Below, one piece after another: positions 38,004 through 46,230 of a stretch of 64,000 nt of DNA (the first letter of the stretch is position 1; each line of letters begins with the position of its first letter). The stretch lies in contig JAGNKY010000007.1 of the NCBI GenBank assembly GCA_017999895.1, positions 1-64,000 of the forward strand, written 5' to 3'. Made by a program: the position numbers and the translations under genes. Under the pieces are notes generated by a model. The model saw only the letters and a program-made list of their open reading frames with translations. It was not told where the DNA came from and did not search any database. This DNA is from Bacteroidales bacterium. GTDB lineage: Bacteria; Bacteroidota; Bacteroidia; Bacteroidales; VadinHA17.

Positions 38004-38728
38004 TTTCCTGACAATAACGAGAGGCGCGTTGCTTCATTGAAGATAACCACAACGCCGGCAAAATAGACTATGTCGCGAAGATCGATCACTCCCCTGCTGA
38101 TTGATCTGTAATGCTCATTTATTCCAAGGAAGGTAATAAACTCATCAACTTTGTTGAGACCCGGTATATAGGCAAAATAATCGAAACCTGTAAAAAGGAA
38201 GAAACAGATAAATAGTGAAACAACAAAAGCAACAGCCTGGTTCACAGTAAGGGACGAAGCAAAAATGCCGGCCGATGCATATATAGCACCAAGCAGAAGC
38301 AGACCGATAAAAGAGCCAAGATTGCCTCCTGTGTCAATGTTTCCAGGAGTCTCTCCTGTAATATAAACCGTTATGAAATAAACTATTCCAGGGAGTAGCG
38401 CCAGAACAACGAGGGTTAAGGCAGCCAAAAATTTTCCGTAAACAATTTCACGTTCCGAAACCGGTCGTGTTAAAAGCAATTCAATAGTCCCGAGCCGTTT
38501 TTCTTCCGATATCATTCTCATTGTTATGGCAGGAACGAGAAAAAGAAAAACCCACGGAGAGAGCTGAAAAAGAGTGCTTAAGTCGGCATAACCGCTGTCG
38601 ATAATGTTCCATTCGCCTGGCAGAATCCACATAAACAGGCTGTTTATTAAAAGGAATACAACTATTACAAGGTAACCTGTTATAGTATTAAAAAATCCGC
38701 CTATTTCCTTTCTGAAAATTGCAAACAT
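37985..38728 (-). CDS. gldF: GldF-like ABC transporter permease
   Basis: The 247-residue protein has about six hydrophobic segments and begins FAIFRKEIGGFFNTITGYLVI, like ABC-2 permeases of the GldF/NosY type, with ITMRMISEEKRLGTIELLLTRPVSEREIVYGKF in the cytoplasmic loop. The ATG at 38728 is chosen: a TTG at 38749 would overlap the -7 element at 38747-38754, so it cannot be in the transcript. It forms an operon with gldG and the DUF4340 gene. Confidence 0.92.
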   Translation of the reverse strand: MFAIFRKEIGGFFNTITGYLVIVVFLLINSLFMWILPGEWNIIDSGYADLSTLFQLSPWVFLFLVPAITMRMISEEKRLGTIELLLTRPVSEREIVYGKFLAALTLVVLALLPGIVYFITVYITGETPGNIDTGGNLGSFIGLLLLGAIYASAGIFASSLTVNQAVAFVVSLFICFFLFTGFDYFAYIPGLNKVDEFITFLGINEHYRSISRGVIDLRDIVYFAGVVVIFNEATRLSLLSGKWKKRH

Positions 38729-38746
38729 AAAACGTTTTATTGTATG

Positions 38747-38754
38747 CAAAAATA
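38747..38754 (-). promoter_or_regulatory. -7 element for gldF (TATTTTTG)
   Basis: The minus strand reads TATTTTTG, an exact TAnnTTTG match 18 bp upstream of the ATG at 38728. It shows that the gldFG operon has its own promoter although the spoIID-like gene ends only 54 bp before it. Confidence 0.6.
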
Positions 38755-38781
38755 GTTATGTATAGTTATATAATGGAAATT

Positions 38782-39972
38782 TCAATTTTTCTTTTCTTCG
38801 GGCTTTTTAGCAAAATCAATATTCAAAAGTTTAACACCCGGATAATAGAATTGAATTATCTTCTCATAACCGATTCCTTTATCAGCCATAACCATAGCTC
38901 CTTCCTGACATAATCCCACGCCGTGTCCATATCCTCTGCCTTTCAGAAGTAGTGAGTCGCCGTCGGCAAATACCGAGAACCATGCCGACCTCAGTCCGAG
39001 AGCAGTCCTGATTGCATTAAACGGAATTATGAAAGTGCCTGCAGTATAATTCATCATCCGTGAAGGCTGATTGAAAATAAACTCCTGAGGGTTAGTTGAA
39101 TTACCTGTGTAACCGCCTGAAGATAGTAATTTAATCCAATCCTCAATGCTGACTTTTTTCTCCCATGTGGCATTTTTTGAGCCAGTGCAATAAGGATCTT
39201 TAACGCCTGTGAGATAAGGAACTGGCATTAGCCATACGTACTCCGATGGAGCCGTTTCGCCGCCACAATTTGAATGAAATGCCGATATGATAAGGGAGCT
39301 GTCGGGGGCAACAATAACCAATCCTTCAGTGTGTTTAACTGCATTCCTTATTATAATATCTGAAGTTATACCTCGAAAAACCTGGCAGTGAGTATCGTCG
39401 CACAGATTATAACCATCTGCATTATGCTTATCCATGTATCTGAAAGTATAAGTTCTGGCTATTACTGCCTGAGTTTTGAAATATTCTTCATTTTTCCCAA
39501 CCCCACCCTCAGCCCTGACAACACCGGCTATGTATTCTTCTATATTACAGTCGTTTATCAACATTACTTCATCAATATACGGATAACATAAGCAGGATCC
39601 TGAATATTTTGATTCCATATTTTTATTACCTGAAGAAAAGAGAATAAATAAGTTGTCGTCTGAAACGGCGGTAAAGAATACCGAATCGGCCATAAGAGCT
39701 TTCATATCTGAAGTCTTCACAGCCAGACGGTTGTTATAAAGTGTAATTATTACACTTTCTCCCTTTTTGAGTTCTTTCTTATATCCGGGATATACTTCTA
39801 AAAAATATTTTTCTGTTAAAGGAGTAAAGAAGACAATATCAGTTTTTGCAGCGGTCAGGAGTCTTATTCTTATATTTGAAGGTACGCTGTCGTATGCTAT
39901 TAACGGAAGCGCAGCCAGAGAAAAAAAGAAAAAAACAAAGAATTTATTTATTAATCTACCTGATGATTTCAT
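38782..39972 (-). CDS. SpoIID/LytB-domain protein
   Basis: The 396-residue exported protein (signal ~1-26) has the SpoIID core: IEEYIAGVVRAEGG, QAVIARTYTFRYM, AFHSNCGGETAPSEYVW and the ending GRGYGHGVGLCQEGAMVMA. SpoIID-type enzymes are lytic transglycosylases acting on peptidoglycan glycan strands; in Gram-negative non-sporulating bacteria they are cell-wall remodelling proteins, and some act in amidase regulation (LytB-like). It starts 4 bp after the lpxB stop. Confidence 0.9.
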   Translation of the reverse strand: MKSSGRLINKFFVFFFFSLAALPLIAYDSVPSNIRIRLLTAAKTDIVFFTPLTEKYFLEVYPGYKKELKKGESVIITLYNNRLAVKTSDMKALMADSVFFTAVSDDNLFILFSSGNKNMESKYSGSCLCYPYIDEVMLINDCNIEEYIAGVVRAEGGVGKNEEYFKTQAVIARTYTFRYMDKHNADGYNLCDDTHCQVFRGITSDIIIRNAVKHTEGLVIVAPDSSLIISAFHSNCGGETAPSEYVWLMPVPYLTGVKDPYCTGSKNATWEKKVSIEDWIKLLSSGGYTGNSTNPQEFIFNQPSRMMNYTAGTFIIPFNAIRTALGLRSAWFSVFADGDSLLLKGRGYGHGVGLCQEGAMVMADKGIGYEKIIQFYYPGVKLLNIDFAKKPEEKKN

Positions 39973-39976
39973 GTAG

Positions 39977-41104
39977 CTAACTGTTTTTAAGGCATGAAAC
40001 CATTTCGGCTGCTATCTTATCGGAAGCGCCGGCCGGACCAAGGATTTTCTTAATCTCATCATAATCCTGAAGCATCTTCTCTCTTTTTTCATTTCCGGGA
40101 AGGATTTCTTCGAGCGATTTAACAAGGTTTTCCTCTGTAAGAAGGAATTGGATCAGTTCTTTGACGGCTTCCCTGCCGAGGATAAGGTTTACAAGTGAGA
40201 TGAACTTTACTTTAACAAGACGGCGAGCAATGGCAAATGAAACCGGATCGCCCTTATAGCAAACCACCTGAGGTATTCCAAGAAGGGCAGCCTCGAGAGT
40301 GGAAGTACCTGATTTTACAAGAGCAGCCTTCGATGCGTAGAGAATGTCATAAGTATGGTCAAAAACAATTTTAACAGGTTTATCGCCGATGATTTTCCAG
40401 TACAAATCAGGGCTGACGGTGCTTACGCCGGCAATTACAAACTCATATTCGGGGAAATGCTCAGTTACTTTGAGCATCTCAGGTAAAATGTATTTTATCT
40501 CCTGCTTTCTACTTCCCGGGAGCATAGCTATTACATTCTCCGAAGACACACCAGACATTTTCAGAATATCATCTTTACCGGCAGTTATCGAGGATTTCCA
40601 TTTTTCGATTTCATCAACCAGCGGATTTCCGTTAAATTTCACTTCAATACCGTGCCTATGATAAAACTCCTCTTCGAACGGAAAAATGATAAACATTTTG
40701 TCGGTATATTTCTTTATTTTTTTTACTCTCGATTCATTCCATGCCCATAATTTAGGGGAGATGTAATAAAACACTTTCAGTCCGAGCGATTTTGCAAATT
40801 TTGCCATCCTGAGGTTGAATCCAGGATAGTCAATAAGAATCACAAGGTCGGGTTTTAATTCCCTTATCTGGTTCTCACAGAGTGAAATGTTTTTTACAAT
40901 AGTTCTAAGGTTAAGCAGAACATTTACAAAGCCCATTATAGCATGTTTCCGGTAGTGCATCAAAAGTTTAGCGCCCGCTTCCTCCATTTTATCGCCTCCC
41001 CAGCAGAAAAATTCAGCTTCAGTGTCGGCCTTTTTAATGCCTTTTATCAAGTTCGATCCGTGAAGGTCGCCTGATGCTTCACCTGCCACCAGAAAATATT
41101 TCAT
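39977..41104 (-). CDS. lpxB: Lipid-A-disaccharide synthase
   Basis: The 375-residue protein has the LpxB (GT19) signs: MKYFLVAGEASGDLHGSNL, FCWGGDKMEEAG, DYPGFNLRMAKFAK, PKLWAWNESRVKKIK, FPFEEEFY and KSGTSTLEAALLGIPQVVCYKG. It joins lipid X and UDP-diacylglucosamine to form the lipid A disaccharide at the inner membrane. It stands 1 bp from the 98-residue membrane protein gene, in one operon with surE. Confidence 0.97.
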   Translation of the reverse strand: MKYFLVAGEASGDLHGSNLIKGIKKADTEAEFFCWGGDKMEEAGAKLLMHYRKHAIMGFVNVLLNLRTIVKNISLCENQIRELKPDLVILIDYPGFNLRMAKFAKSLGLKVFYYISPKLWAWNESRVKKIKKYTDKMFIIFPFEEEFYHRHGIEVKFNGNPLVDEIEKWKSSITAGKDDILKMSGVSSENVIAMLPGSRKQEIKYILPEMLKVTEHFPEYEFVIAGVSTVSPDLYWKIIGDKPVKIVFDHTYDILYASKAALVKSGTSTLEAALLGIPQVVCYKGDPVSFAIARRLVKVKFISLVNLILGREAVKELIQFLLTEENLVKSLEEILPGNEKREKMLQDYDEIKKILGPAGASDKIAAEMVSCLKNS

Positions 41105-41105
41105 A

Positions 41106-41402
41106 TCAGATAAAACTGTCGGTTAAAACCAATAAAGCCCATACTATCGTGGCTGCAAGCATGCCTTTTGCCGCTTTAAGCATATTGCGCCTGTTAAAAA
41201 CAAAAAAGAGTATGATATCTGGTACTGCATAAATAGTTGCGGCAAGTGTTAGTTTGCCGTCAATAATTATACTCTTGAAATAATTGATTAAAGATTGGCC
41301 TTTTGAAGTGAAAACATAGATTATCAGTGCTGTGACTATAGAAACAGAGAGGCCTGTAACAAATGAAATTAAAGTGTTATCTATTTTTTTATCAGGGCTC
41401 AT
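41106..41402 (-). CDS. Small membrane protein of unknown function, 98 residues
   Basis: The protein has about three hydrophobic segments (ISFVTGLSVSIVTALIIYVF, LAATIYAVPDIILFFVFN, GMLAATIVWALLVLTDSF) with short charged loops and no motif that I recognise. Its start overlaps the surE stop by 11 bp and it ends 1 bp before lpxB, so it is translated with a lipid A enzyme. A role in envelope or lipid A assembly is possible, but only from context. Confidence 0.8.
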   Translation of the reverse strand: MSPDKKIDNTLISFVTGLSVSIVTALIIYVFTSKGQSLINYFKSIIIDGKLTLAATIYAVPDIILFFVFNRRNMLKAAKGMLAATIVWALLVLTDSFI

Positions 41403-42180
41403 TTACAAACCAGTTTTTTATAGTGTTCAAATGTTCATAAGCAGTCATATCAGTCGAGACGGGAACTATAGAAACATAATTATTCGCAAGTGCCCATTCA
41501 TCAGTGTCTGTTGCATCAGGTTCGTGGTTCCGGAAGTATCCTGTAAGCCAGTAATATGTCTTCCCCATAGGGTCTTTTCGTTTCTCGAATTCTCTTTCCC
41601 AGCTACCTTTTGCCTGTCTGCAAACACGAATCCCTTTTATTTCAGATGCGGGCACGGAAGGGATATTCACGTTCAGGCAAACTCCTTCAGGGAGTTTTTC
41701 TTCCAGAAGCCGCTTAAGAACTATTCTCACATATTTCCTGCAAGCCGAAAAATCAGCTCCGGAAGAATGACTCGTGAGTGAAAATCCGGCTGAAGGGATT
41801 CCATAAACGCAGCCTTCGAGTGCGGCTGCCATAGTGCCGGAATACAGGACGCTTATAGATGTATTGGCTCCATGGTTTATTCCCGACAAAAGACAGTCGG
41901 GCTTTCTTTCAAGAAGTTCACTTACTGCAAGTTTAACACTGTCGACAGGTGTTCCGCTACAGGTATATATCCTCTGTTTATCATTCTCTTCCAGAAGCTT
42001 TACCCTTATAGGCGTTTTTACTGTAAGTGCCTGGGAAACACCCGACATACCGTCCATGGTAGAGATAAGTACAACTTTCCCGAATTCTCCGGCTATCTCA
42101 AGTAAAGTTTTTAAACCAGTGGCGTATAATCCGTCATCATTGGTTACAAGTATCAGTTTATCACTTTCTCCAGTAATCAT
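41392..42180 (-). CDS. surE: 5'/3'-nucleotidase SurE
   Basis: The 262-residue protein shows the SurE features: ILVTNDDGLYATGL with the metal-binding DD pair near the start, the PGDK-like STMDGMSGVSQALT segment, SGTPVDSVKLA, and CLLSGINHGANTSISVLYSGTMAAALEG. It removes phosphate from nucleoside monophosphates. The ATG at 42180 is chosen over an ORF start at 42243, because the promoter -7 element lies at 42196-42203 downstream of that codon. First gene of the surE-98aa-lpxB-spoIID operon. Confidence 0.95.
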   Translation of the reverse strand: MITGESDKLILVTNDDGLYATGLKTLLEIAGEFGKVVLISTMDGMSGVSQALTVKTPIRVKLLEENDKQRIYTCSGTPVDSVKLAVSELLERKPDCLLSGINHGANTSISVLYSGTMAAALEGCVYGIPSAGFSLTSHSSGADFSACRKYVRIVLKRLLEEKLPEGVCLNVNIPSVPASEIKGIRVCRQAKGSWEREFEKRKDPMGKTYYWLTGYFRNHEPDATDTDEWALANNYVSIVPVSTDMTAYEHLNTIKNWFVNEP

Positions 42181-42195
42181 AAAAACAATTTCCTG

Positions 42196-42203
42196 CAAAG
42201 ATA
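42196..42203 (-). promoter_or_regulatory. -7 element for surE (TATCTTTG)
   Basis: The minus strand reads TATCTTTG, an exact TAnnTTTG match 16 bp before the surE ATG at 42180. It decides the start, because the longer ORF would begin inside or upstream of the promoter. Confidence 0.6.
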
Positions 42204-42262
42204 TGCAAATGGAGGTGAATGGATAAAATAAAAATAAACTCATTCAATTTTTTTAATTTTTT

Positions 42263-42270
42263 TACTTTTG
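42263..42270 (+). promoter_or_regulatory. -7 element for pheT (TACTTTTG)
   Basis: TACTTTTG is an exact TAnnTTTG match 36 bp upstream of the pheT ATG. With the surE element it makes a compact divergent promoter pair 60 bp apart. Confidence 0.6.
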
Positions 42271-42305
42271 CAGTTTCAGAAATATTATAAATGTATTGAA
42301 AAACA

Positions 42306-44759
42306 ATGAAAATATCCTGGAACTGGATTAAAGAATACCTGCCGGTGGAACTCGATCAGCACCAAGCGGCCGAGATCATAACAAATATTGGTCATGAAAT
42401 TGAAGAAATTGAAGAATGGTGCCCCGTCGAAGGAGGACTCGATGGCGTTGTAATAGGCAAAGTACTTAAATCAGAAAAACATCCGAATGCAGATAATCTG
42501 ACTTTAAACATAGTTGATATCGGAAAAGAAAAGCCTTTGCAAATAGTATGTGGAGCTCCCAATATAGCTGCAGGTCAGCTTGTACCTGTAGCTCTGCCTG
42601 GTTCTATAATAAATAAAGGAGATGAAAGGATTGAAATAAAAGTTTCAAGAATAAGAGGGGAGATATCGGAAGGAATGATATGTGCCGAGGATGAAATAGG
42701 AATGGGAACATCGCACGAAGGAATTATGGTACTGAGTCCTGATGCTGTTCCGGGAACATCAGCCGCAGAATATTTCAAAATTGAAAAGGATTATGTCTTC
42801 ACAGTAGGATTCACACCTAACCGTATCGACTCTGCTTCTCATATTGGGATTGGGCGCGATCTTTACGCGTATCTTACGATAAACCGCAATAAGGATATCA
42901 GACTTGAAATCCCTTCAGTTGCTGATTTCAATCCGAAAAAAACAAAGAATACTTTTGAAGTAATCATCGAGAACACTGCCGGTTGTAAGAGATATACTGC
43001 GCTTAACATTTTCGACGTCGAAGTGGCAGAATCGCCTGAATGGCTTAAAAACAAACTTAAAGCCGTGGGAATAAACCCGATAAACAATGTGGTCGACATA
43101 ACAAACTATGTTCAGTACGAAGTTGGTCAGCCACTGCATGCTTTCGATGCTGACATGATAAGCGGTAACAAAGTGATTGTAAAAAACCTGCCCGACAAAA
43201 CAAAATTCGTCACACTCGATGGTATAGAAAGAGAACTCTCGTCAGAGGACCTTATGATATGTAATGAAAAAGAAGGTATGTGTATTGCCGGGGTATTCGG
43301 CGGAATAAAATCGGGTGTAACAGAGAAAACCCGTAACGTATTTCTTGAGAGTGCATATTTCGATCCGGTTACAATAAGACGGACCGCAAAGCGGCATGCC
43401 CTGAACACAGATGCTTCATACAGATTCGAAAGAGGCGCCGACCCGGATATCACCGAATGGGCACTTAAAAGAGTCGCATTGCTTATAAGAGACATTGCAG
43501 GCGGAAAACTGCTTGCCGATATCAGAGATGTCTACCCTGTAAAAATACCTCATACAATCATAAATGTATCATGCGATAACATTAACAGCCTTATTGGAAA
43601 AAAGATCGATTACGACACAATTATTAAAATCCTCACCTGTCTCGATATAAAGATTGTTTCCCGGAATTTGCCGGAAATGAAGCTGGAGATACCACCTCGA
43701 AAAGTGGACGTAAAGAAAACAGCCGATGTTACTGAGGAAATTCTGAGAATTTACGGATATAACAATGTGGAAACAGATAATCATGTAAATTCAATTCTAA
43801 ATTTTATACAAAAACCCGACAGAAACAAACTTATCAATATAGTCGCCGATCTCCTTACTGCAAACGGGTTCTCAGAAATAATGTGTAATTCTCTTGTGCC
43901 TTCAGCGTGGTTTGAAAATAATCCCGACTTCGATAATAATTCACTCGTAAAACTGGCCAATCCGCTTAGCTCTGACCTTAACTCCATGAGGCAATCTCTG
44001 CTTTTTGGCGGACTTGCAACCATTTCAAGAAATATAAACAGACAAAATTACAATCTAAAGTTTTATGAATTTGGAAATTGCTATTTTTATGATAGTACCA
44101 GGAAGGGGAAAAAGGTTGACCGATATATAGAAAAAACCAGTCTTGATCTTTTCATGACCGGTAATAGGTATAAGCGTTCATGGAATTCATCGGAGATGCC
44201 TATAGATTTTTTTTATCTAAAGGCATTTATAGAGATGGTACTTAACAGGCTGGGTTTGAACTCCGGCTCGCTTGCAACAACCGAAAGCAACAAAAGTTAC
44301 TATTCCGAATCAATTGTTTATCTTGCCAATGGACGACCTATAGCTGAAGGAGGAAAAATTTCGTCTTTGTACAGGGAAAAATTCGATATCGAAAAGGATG
44401 TTTTCTATGGTCATATAGATTGGGATTATCTGGTGGAAACGGCTGGAAAATACTCAATCACTTATAAAGAGCTGCCGAAATATCCGTGGGTAAGAAGGGA
44501 TCTCGCTCTATTGATTGATAAAAGTATAACATTTGCGCAGATAAAAGAACTTGCATTTCGCACAGAAAAACATATTTTAAAAGATGTTTCACTTTTTGAT
44601 GTATATGAAAGTGAATCGCTCGGCAAAGAGAAGAAGTCGTATGCAGTGAGTTTTATCCTTCAGGACGAAAAAAGAACACTTACTGATAAGCAGATTGACA
44701 AAGTAATGAATCAACTGATAAAGGTGTTCACTGATGAACTTGGAGCAAAAATCAGGTAA
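42306..44759 (+). CDS. pheT: Phenylalanine-tRNA ligase beta subunit
   Basis: The 817-residue protein has full PheT architecture: MKISWNWIKEYLPV, a tRNA-binding EMAP/OB domain (VVIGKVLKSEKHPNADNLTL), the B3/B4 editing domain (CKRYTALNIFDV, NVVDITNYVQYEVGQPLHAFDAD), B5 domain, catalytic-like core, and a ferredoxin-fold anticodon-binding end (KYPWVRRDLALLIDKS). With PheS, not in the window, it charges tRNA-Phe. It is the first gene of a + strand series with the macro-domain gene 7 bp downstream. Confidence 0.97.
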   Translation: MKISWNWIKEYLPVELDQHQAAEIITNIGHEIEEIEEWCPVEGGLDGVVIGKVLKSEKHPNADNLTLNIVDIGKEKPLQIVCGAPNIAAGQLVPVALPGSIINKGDERIEIKVSRIRGEISEGMICAEDEIGMGTSHEGIMVLSPDAVPGTSAAEYFKIEKDYVFTVGFTPNRIDSASHIGIGRDLYAYLTINRNKDIRLEIPSVADFNPKKTKNTFEVIIENTAGCKRYTALNIFDVEVAESPEWLKNKLKAVGINPINNVVDITNYVQYEVGQPLHAFDADMISGNKVIVKNLPDKTKFVTLDGIERELSSEDLMICNEKEGMCIAGVFGGIKSGVTEKTRNVFLESAYFDPVTIRRTAKRHALNTDASYRFERGADPDITEWALKRVALLIRDIAGGKLLADIRDVYPVKIPHTIINVSCDNINSLIGKKIDYDTIIKILTCLDIKIVSRNLPEMKLEIPPRKVDVKKTADVTEEILRIYGYNNVETDNHVNSILNFIQKPDRNKLINIVADLLTANGFSEIMCNSLVPSAWFENNPDFDNNSLVKLANPLSSDLNSMRQSLLFGGLATISRNINRQNYNLKFYEFGNCYFYDSTRKGKKVDRYIEKTSLDLFMTGNRYKRSWNSSEMPIDFFYLKAFIEMVLNRLGLNSGSLATTESNKSYYSESIVYLANGRPIAEGGKISSLYREKFDIEKDVFYGHIDWDYLVETAGKYSITYKELPKYPWVRRDLALLIDKSITFAQIKELAFRTEKHILKDVSLFDVYESESLGKEKKSYAVSFILQDEKRTLTDKQIDKVMNQLIKVFTDELGAKIR

Positions 44760-44766
44760 TTATCCT

Positions 44767-45294
44767 ATGGCAGAAAAAAAACTTGAAGTTATTAAGGGCG
44801 ACATTACCGAACTGGATGTTGATGCTATTGTCAATGCTGCGAACAACTCACTTCTGGGCGGCGGTGGCGTTGACGGTGCGATCCATAAGGCGGCAGGGCC
44901 AGAATTGCTCGAAGAATGCAGAAAGATCGGAAGATGTGAAACAGGCAAAGCCAGAATGACTTCAGGATACAAACTGAAAGCTAAGTTTATCATTCACACT
45001 GTAGGCCCGGTGTGGCGAGGAGGAATATATAATGAGCCTGAACTGCTTGCTTCATGCTATCGTGAATCACTTGAGCTGGCCGAAAAAAACAAGATCAAAA
45101 CAATAGCATTTCCAGGAATATCAACAGGAATATATGGCTTCCCGAAAAACCTCGCAGCTATTATAGCGGTGAGTGAAACAAAACGTTTCATGACGAAAAG
45201 CCGGCTACCGGAAAAAGTAATCTTTGTAGCTTATGACGATGAAAACTACCGTATTTATCAAAAGCTAATTGAAAATAATGGCAAAAGTGTCTGA
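44767..45294 (+). CDS. Macro-domain O-acetyl-ADP-ribose deacetylase (YmdB-like)
   Basis: The 175-residue protein is a single macro domain: VIKGDITELDVDAIVNAANNSLLGGGGVDGAIHKAAGPELLEEC at the start, GYKLKAKFIIHTVGPVW in the middle and FPGISTGIYGFP near residue ~120. The NAANNSLLGGGGVDGAI loop carries the Asn and Asp used to bind and hydrolyse ADP-ribose derivatives. The start ATG at 44767 is 7 bp after the pheT stop; an upstream TTG in the same frame would overlap pheT. It overlaps the UbiA-family gene by 17 bp. Confidence 0.93.
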   Translation: MAEKKLEVIKGDITELDVDAIVNAANNSLLGGGGVDGAIHKAAGPELLEECRKIGRCETGKARMTSGYKLKAKFIIHTVGPVWRGGIYNEPELLASCYRESLELAEKNKIKTIAFPGISTGIYGFPKNLAAIIAVSETKRFMTKSRLPEKVIFVAYDDENYRIYQKLIENNGKSV

Positions 45295-46147
45295 ATCAGT
45301 AAATAATTATTTCCGTTTTATAAAATTTAGCCATACTGTCTTTGCCCTTCCTTTTGCATTAATTGGCTTTTCGCTTGGAGTCGCCAATCCAGATTGCGAA
45401 TTCAGCCTGAAAATCCTTTTACTCGTATTGTTATGCATGGTATTTGCCCGAAGTGCGGCACTGGCATTCAACAGATATGCAGATGAAAAATATGATGCAA
45501 TGAACCCGAGAACGGCTTCACGCGAACTTCCTTCAGGCAAGATAAGCCGGACATCGGCACTCATGTATGTAATAATAAATTCTTTATTGTTCATTATTTC
45601 TGCAGGATTCATCAATCGTCTCACTTTAATTCTGTCACCGTTAGCTTTGCTCATAATTCTCGGATACAGTTTTACCAAGAGATTTACAGCACTTTGCCAT
45701 TTTATACTCGGACTAAGCTTAAGCCTCGCACCTATAGGCGCATATATATCTGTTACAGGCCGTTTCGACATTCTGCCAGTTATATATTCTTTTATAGTAC
45801 TGACATGGGTAGGAGGGTTCGATATAATCTATTCTCTTCAGGATGATGAGTTCGACAGAGAAAAAAATCTTTGTTCGATACCGTCAAAAGTTGGCAGAAA
45901 AAATGCACTTCTAATTTCAATCATCTCCCATTCGATAACGATAATACTTACTGTCATTGCAGGAATAATCAGTAATTCAGGATTCCTATACTGGATTGGT
46001 GCATCAGCTTTTATTATTCTGCTCATATATCAACATATAATTGTCAAACCTGATGACATAAGTAAAGTAAATATTGCATTCGAAAGCACAAACGGACTGG
46101 CAAGCATTATATTTGCATGTTTTGTAATTACAGATCTTTTTATTTAA
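45278..46147 (+). CDS. UbiA-family prenyltransferase (menaquinone/MqnP-like)
   Basis: The 289-residue integral membrane protein has the UbiA prenyltransferase motifs: the first Asp-rich motif NRYADEKYDAMNPRTASRELPSGKIS (~65-90) and the second, DDEFDREKNLCSIPSKVG (~188-205), and about eight hydrophobic segments. It attaches a polyprenyl chain to an aromatic acid. As MqnA is in the same window, its substrate may be 1,4-dihydroxy-6-naphthoate (MqnP role), but a 4-hydroxybenzoate-type annotation is also possible. ATG at 45278 is used; TTG at 45269 is an alternative. Confidence 0.88.
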   Translation: MAKVSESVNNYFRFIKFSHTVFALPFALIGFSLGVANPDCEFSLKILLLVLLCMVFARSAALAFNRYADEKYDAMNPRTASRELPSGKISRTSALMYVIINSLLFIISAGFINRLTLILSPLALLIILGYSFTKRFTALCHFILGLSLSLAPIGAYISVTGRFDILPVIYSFIVLTWVGGFDIIYSLQDDEFDREKNLCSIPSKVGRKNALLISIISHSITIILTVIAGIISNSGFLYWIGASAFIILLIYQHIIVKPDDISKVNIAFESTNGLASIIFACFVITDLFI

Positions 46148-46230
46148 TATAACCCAATAATAAGCAACTCCGAAAATGATATAATTTGAATAATTTTTAT
46201 TACTTGCATGATAATTAAAATCTCTCTGAG

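Noticed and set aside
42243..42243. Upstream start for surE
   Set aside because: The -7 element at 42196-42203 lies downstream of this codon and the SurE family begins with the ILVTNDDG region.
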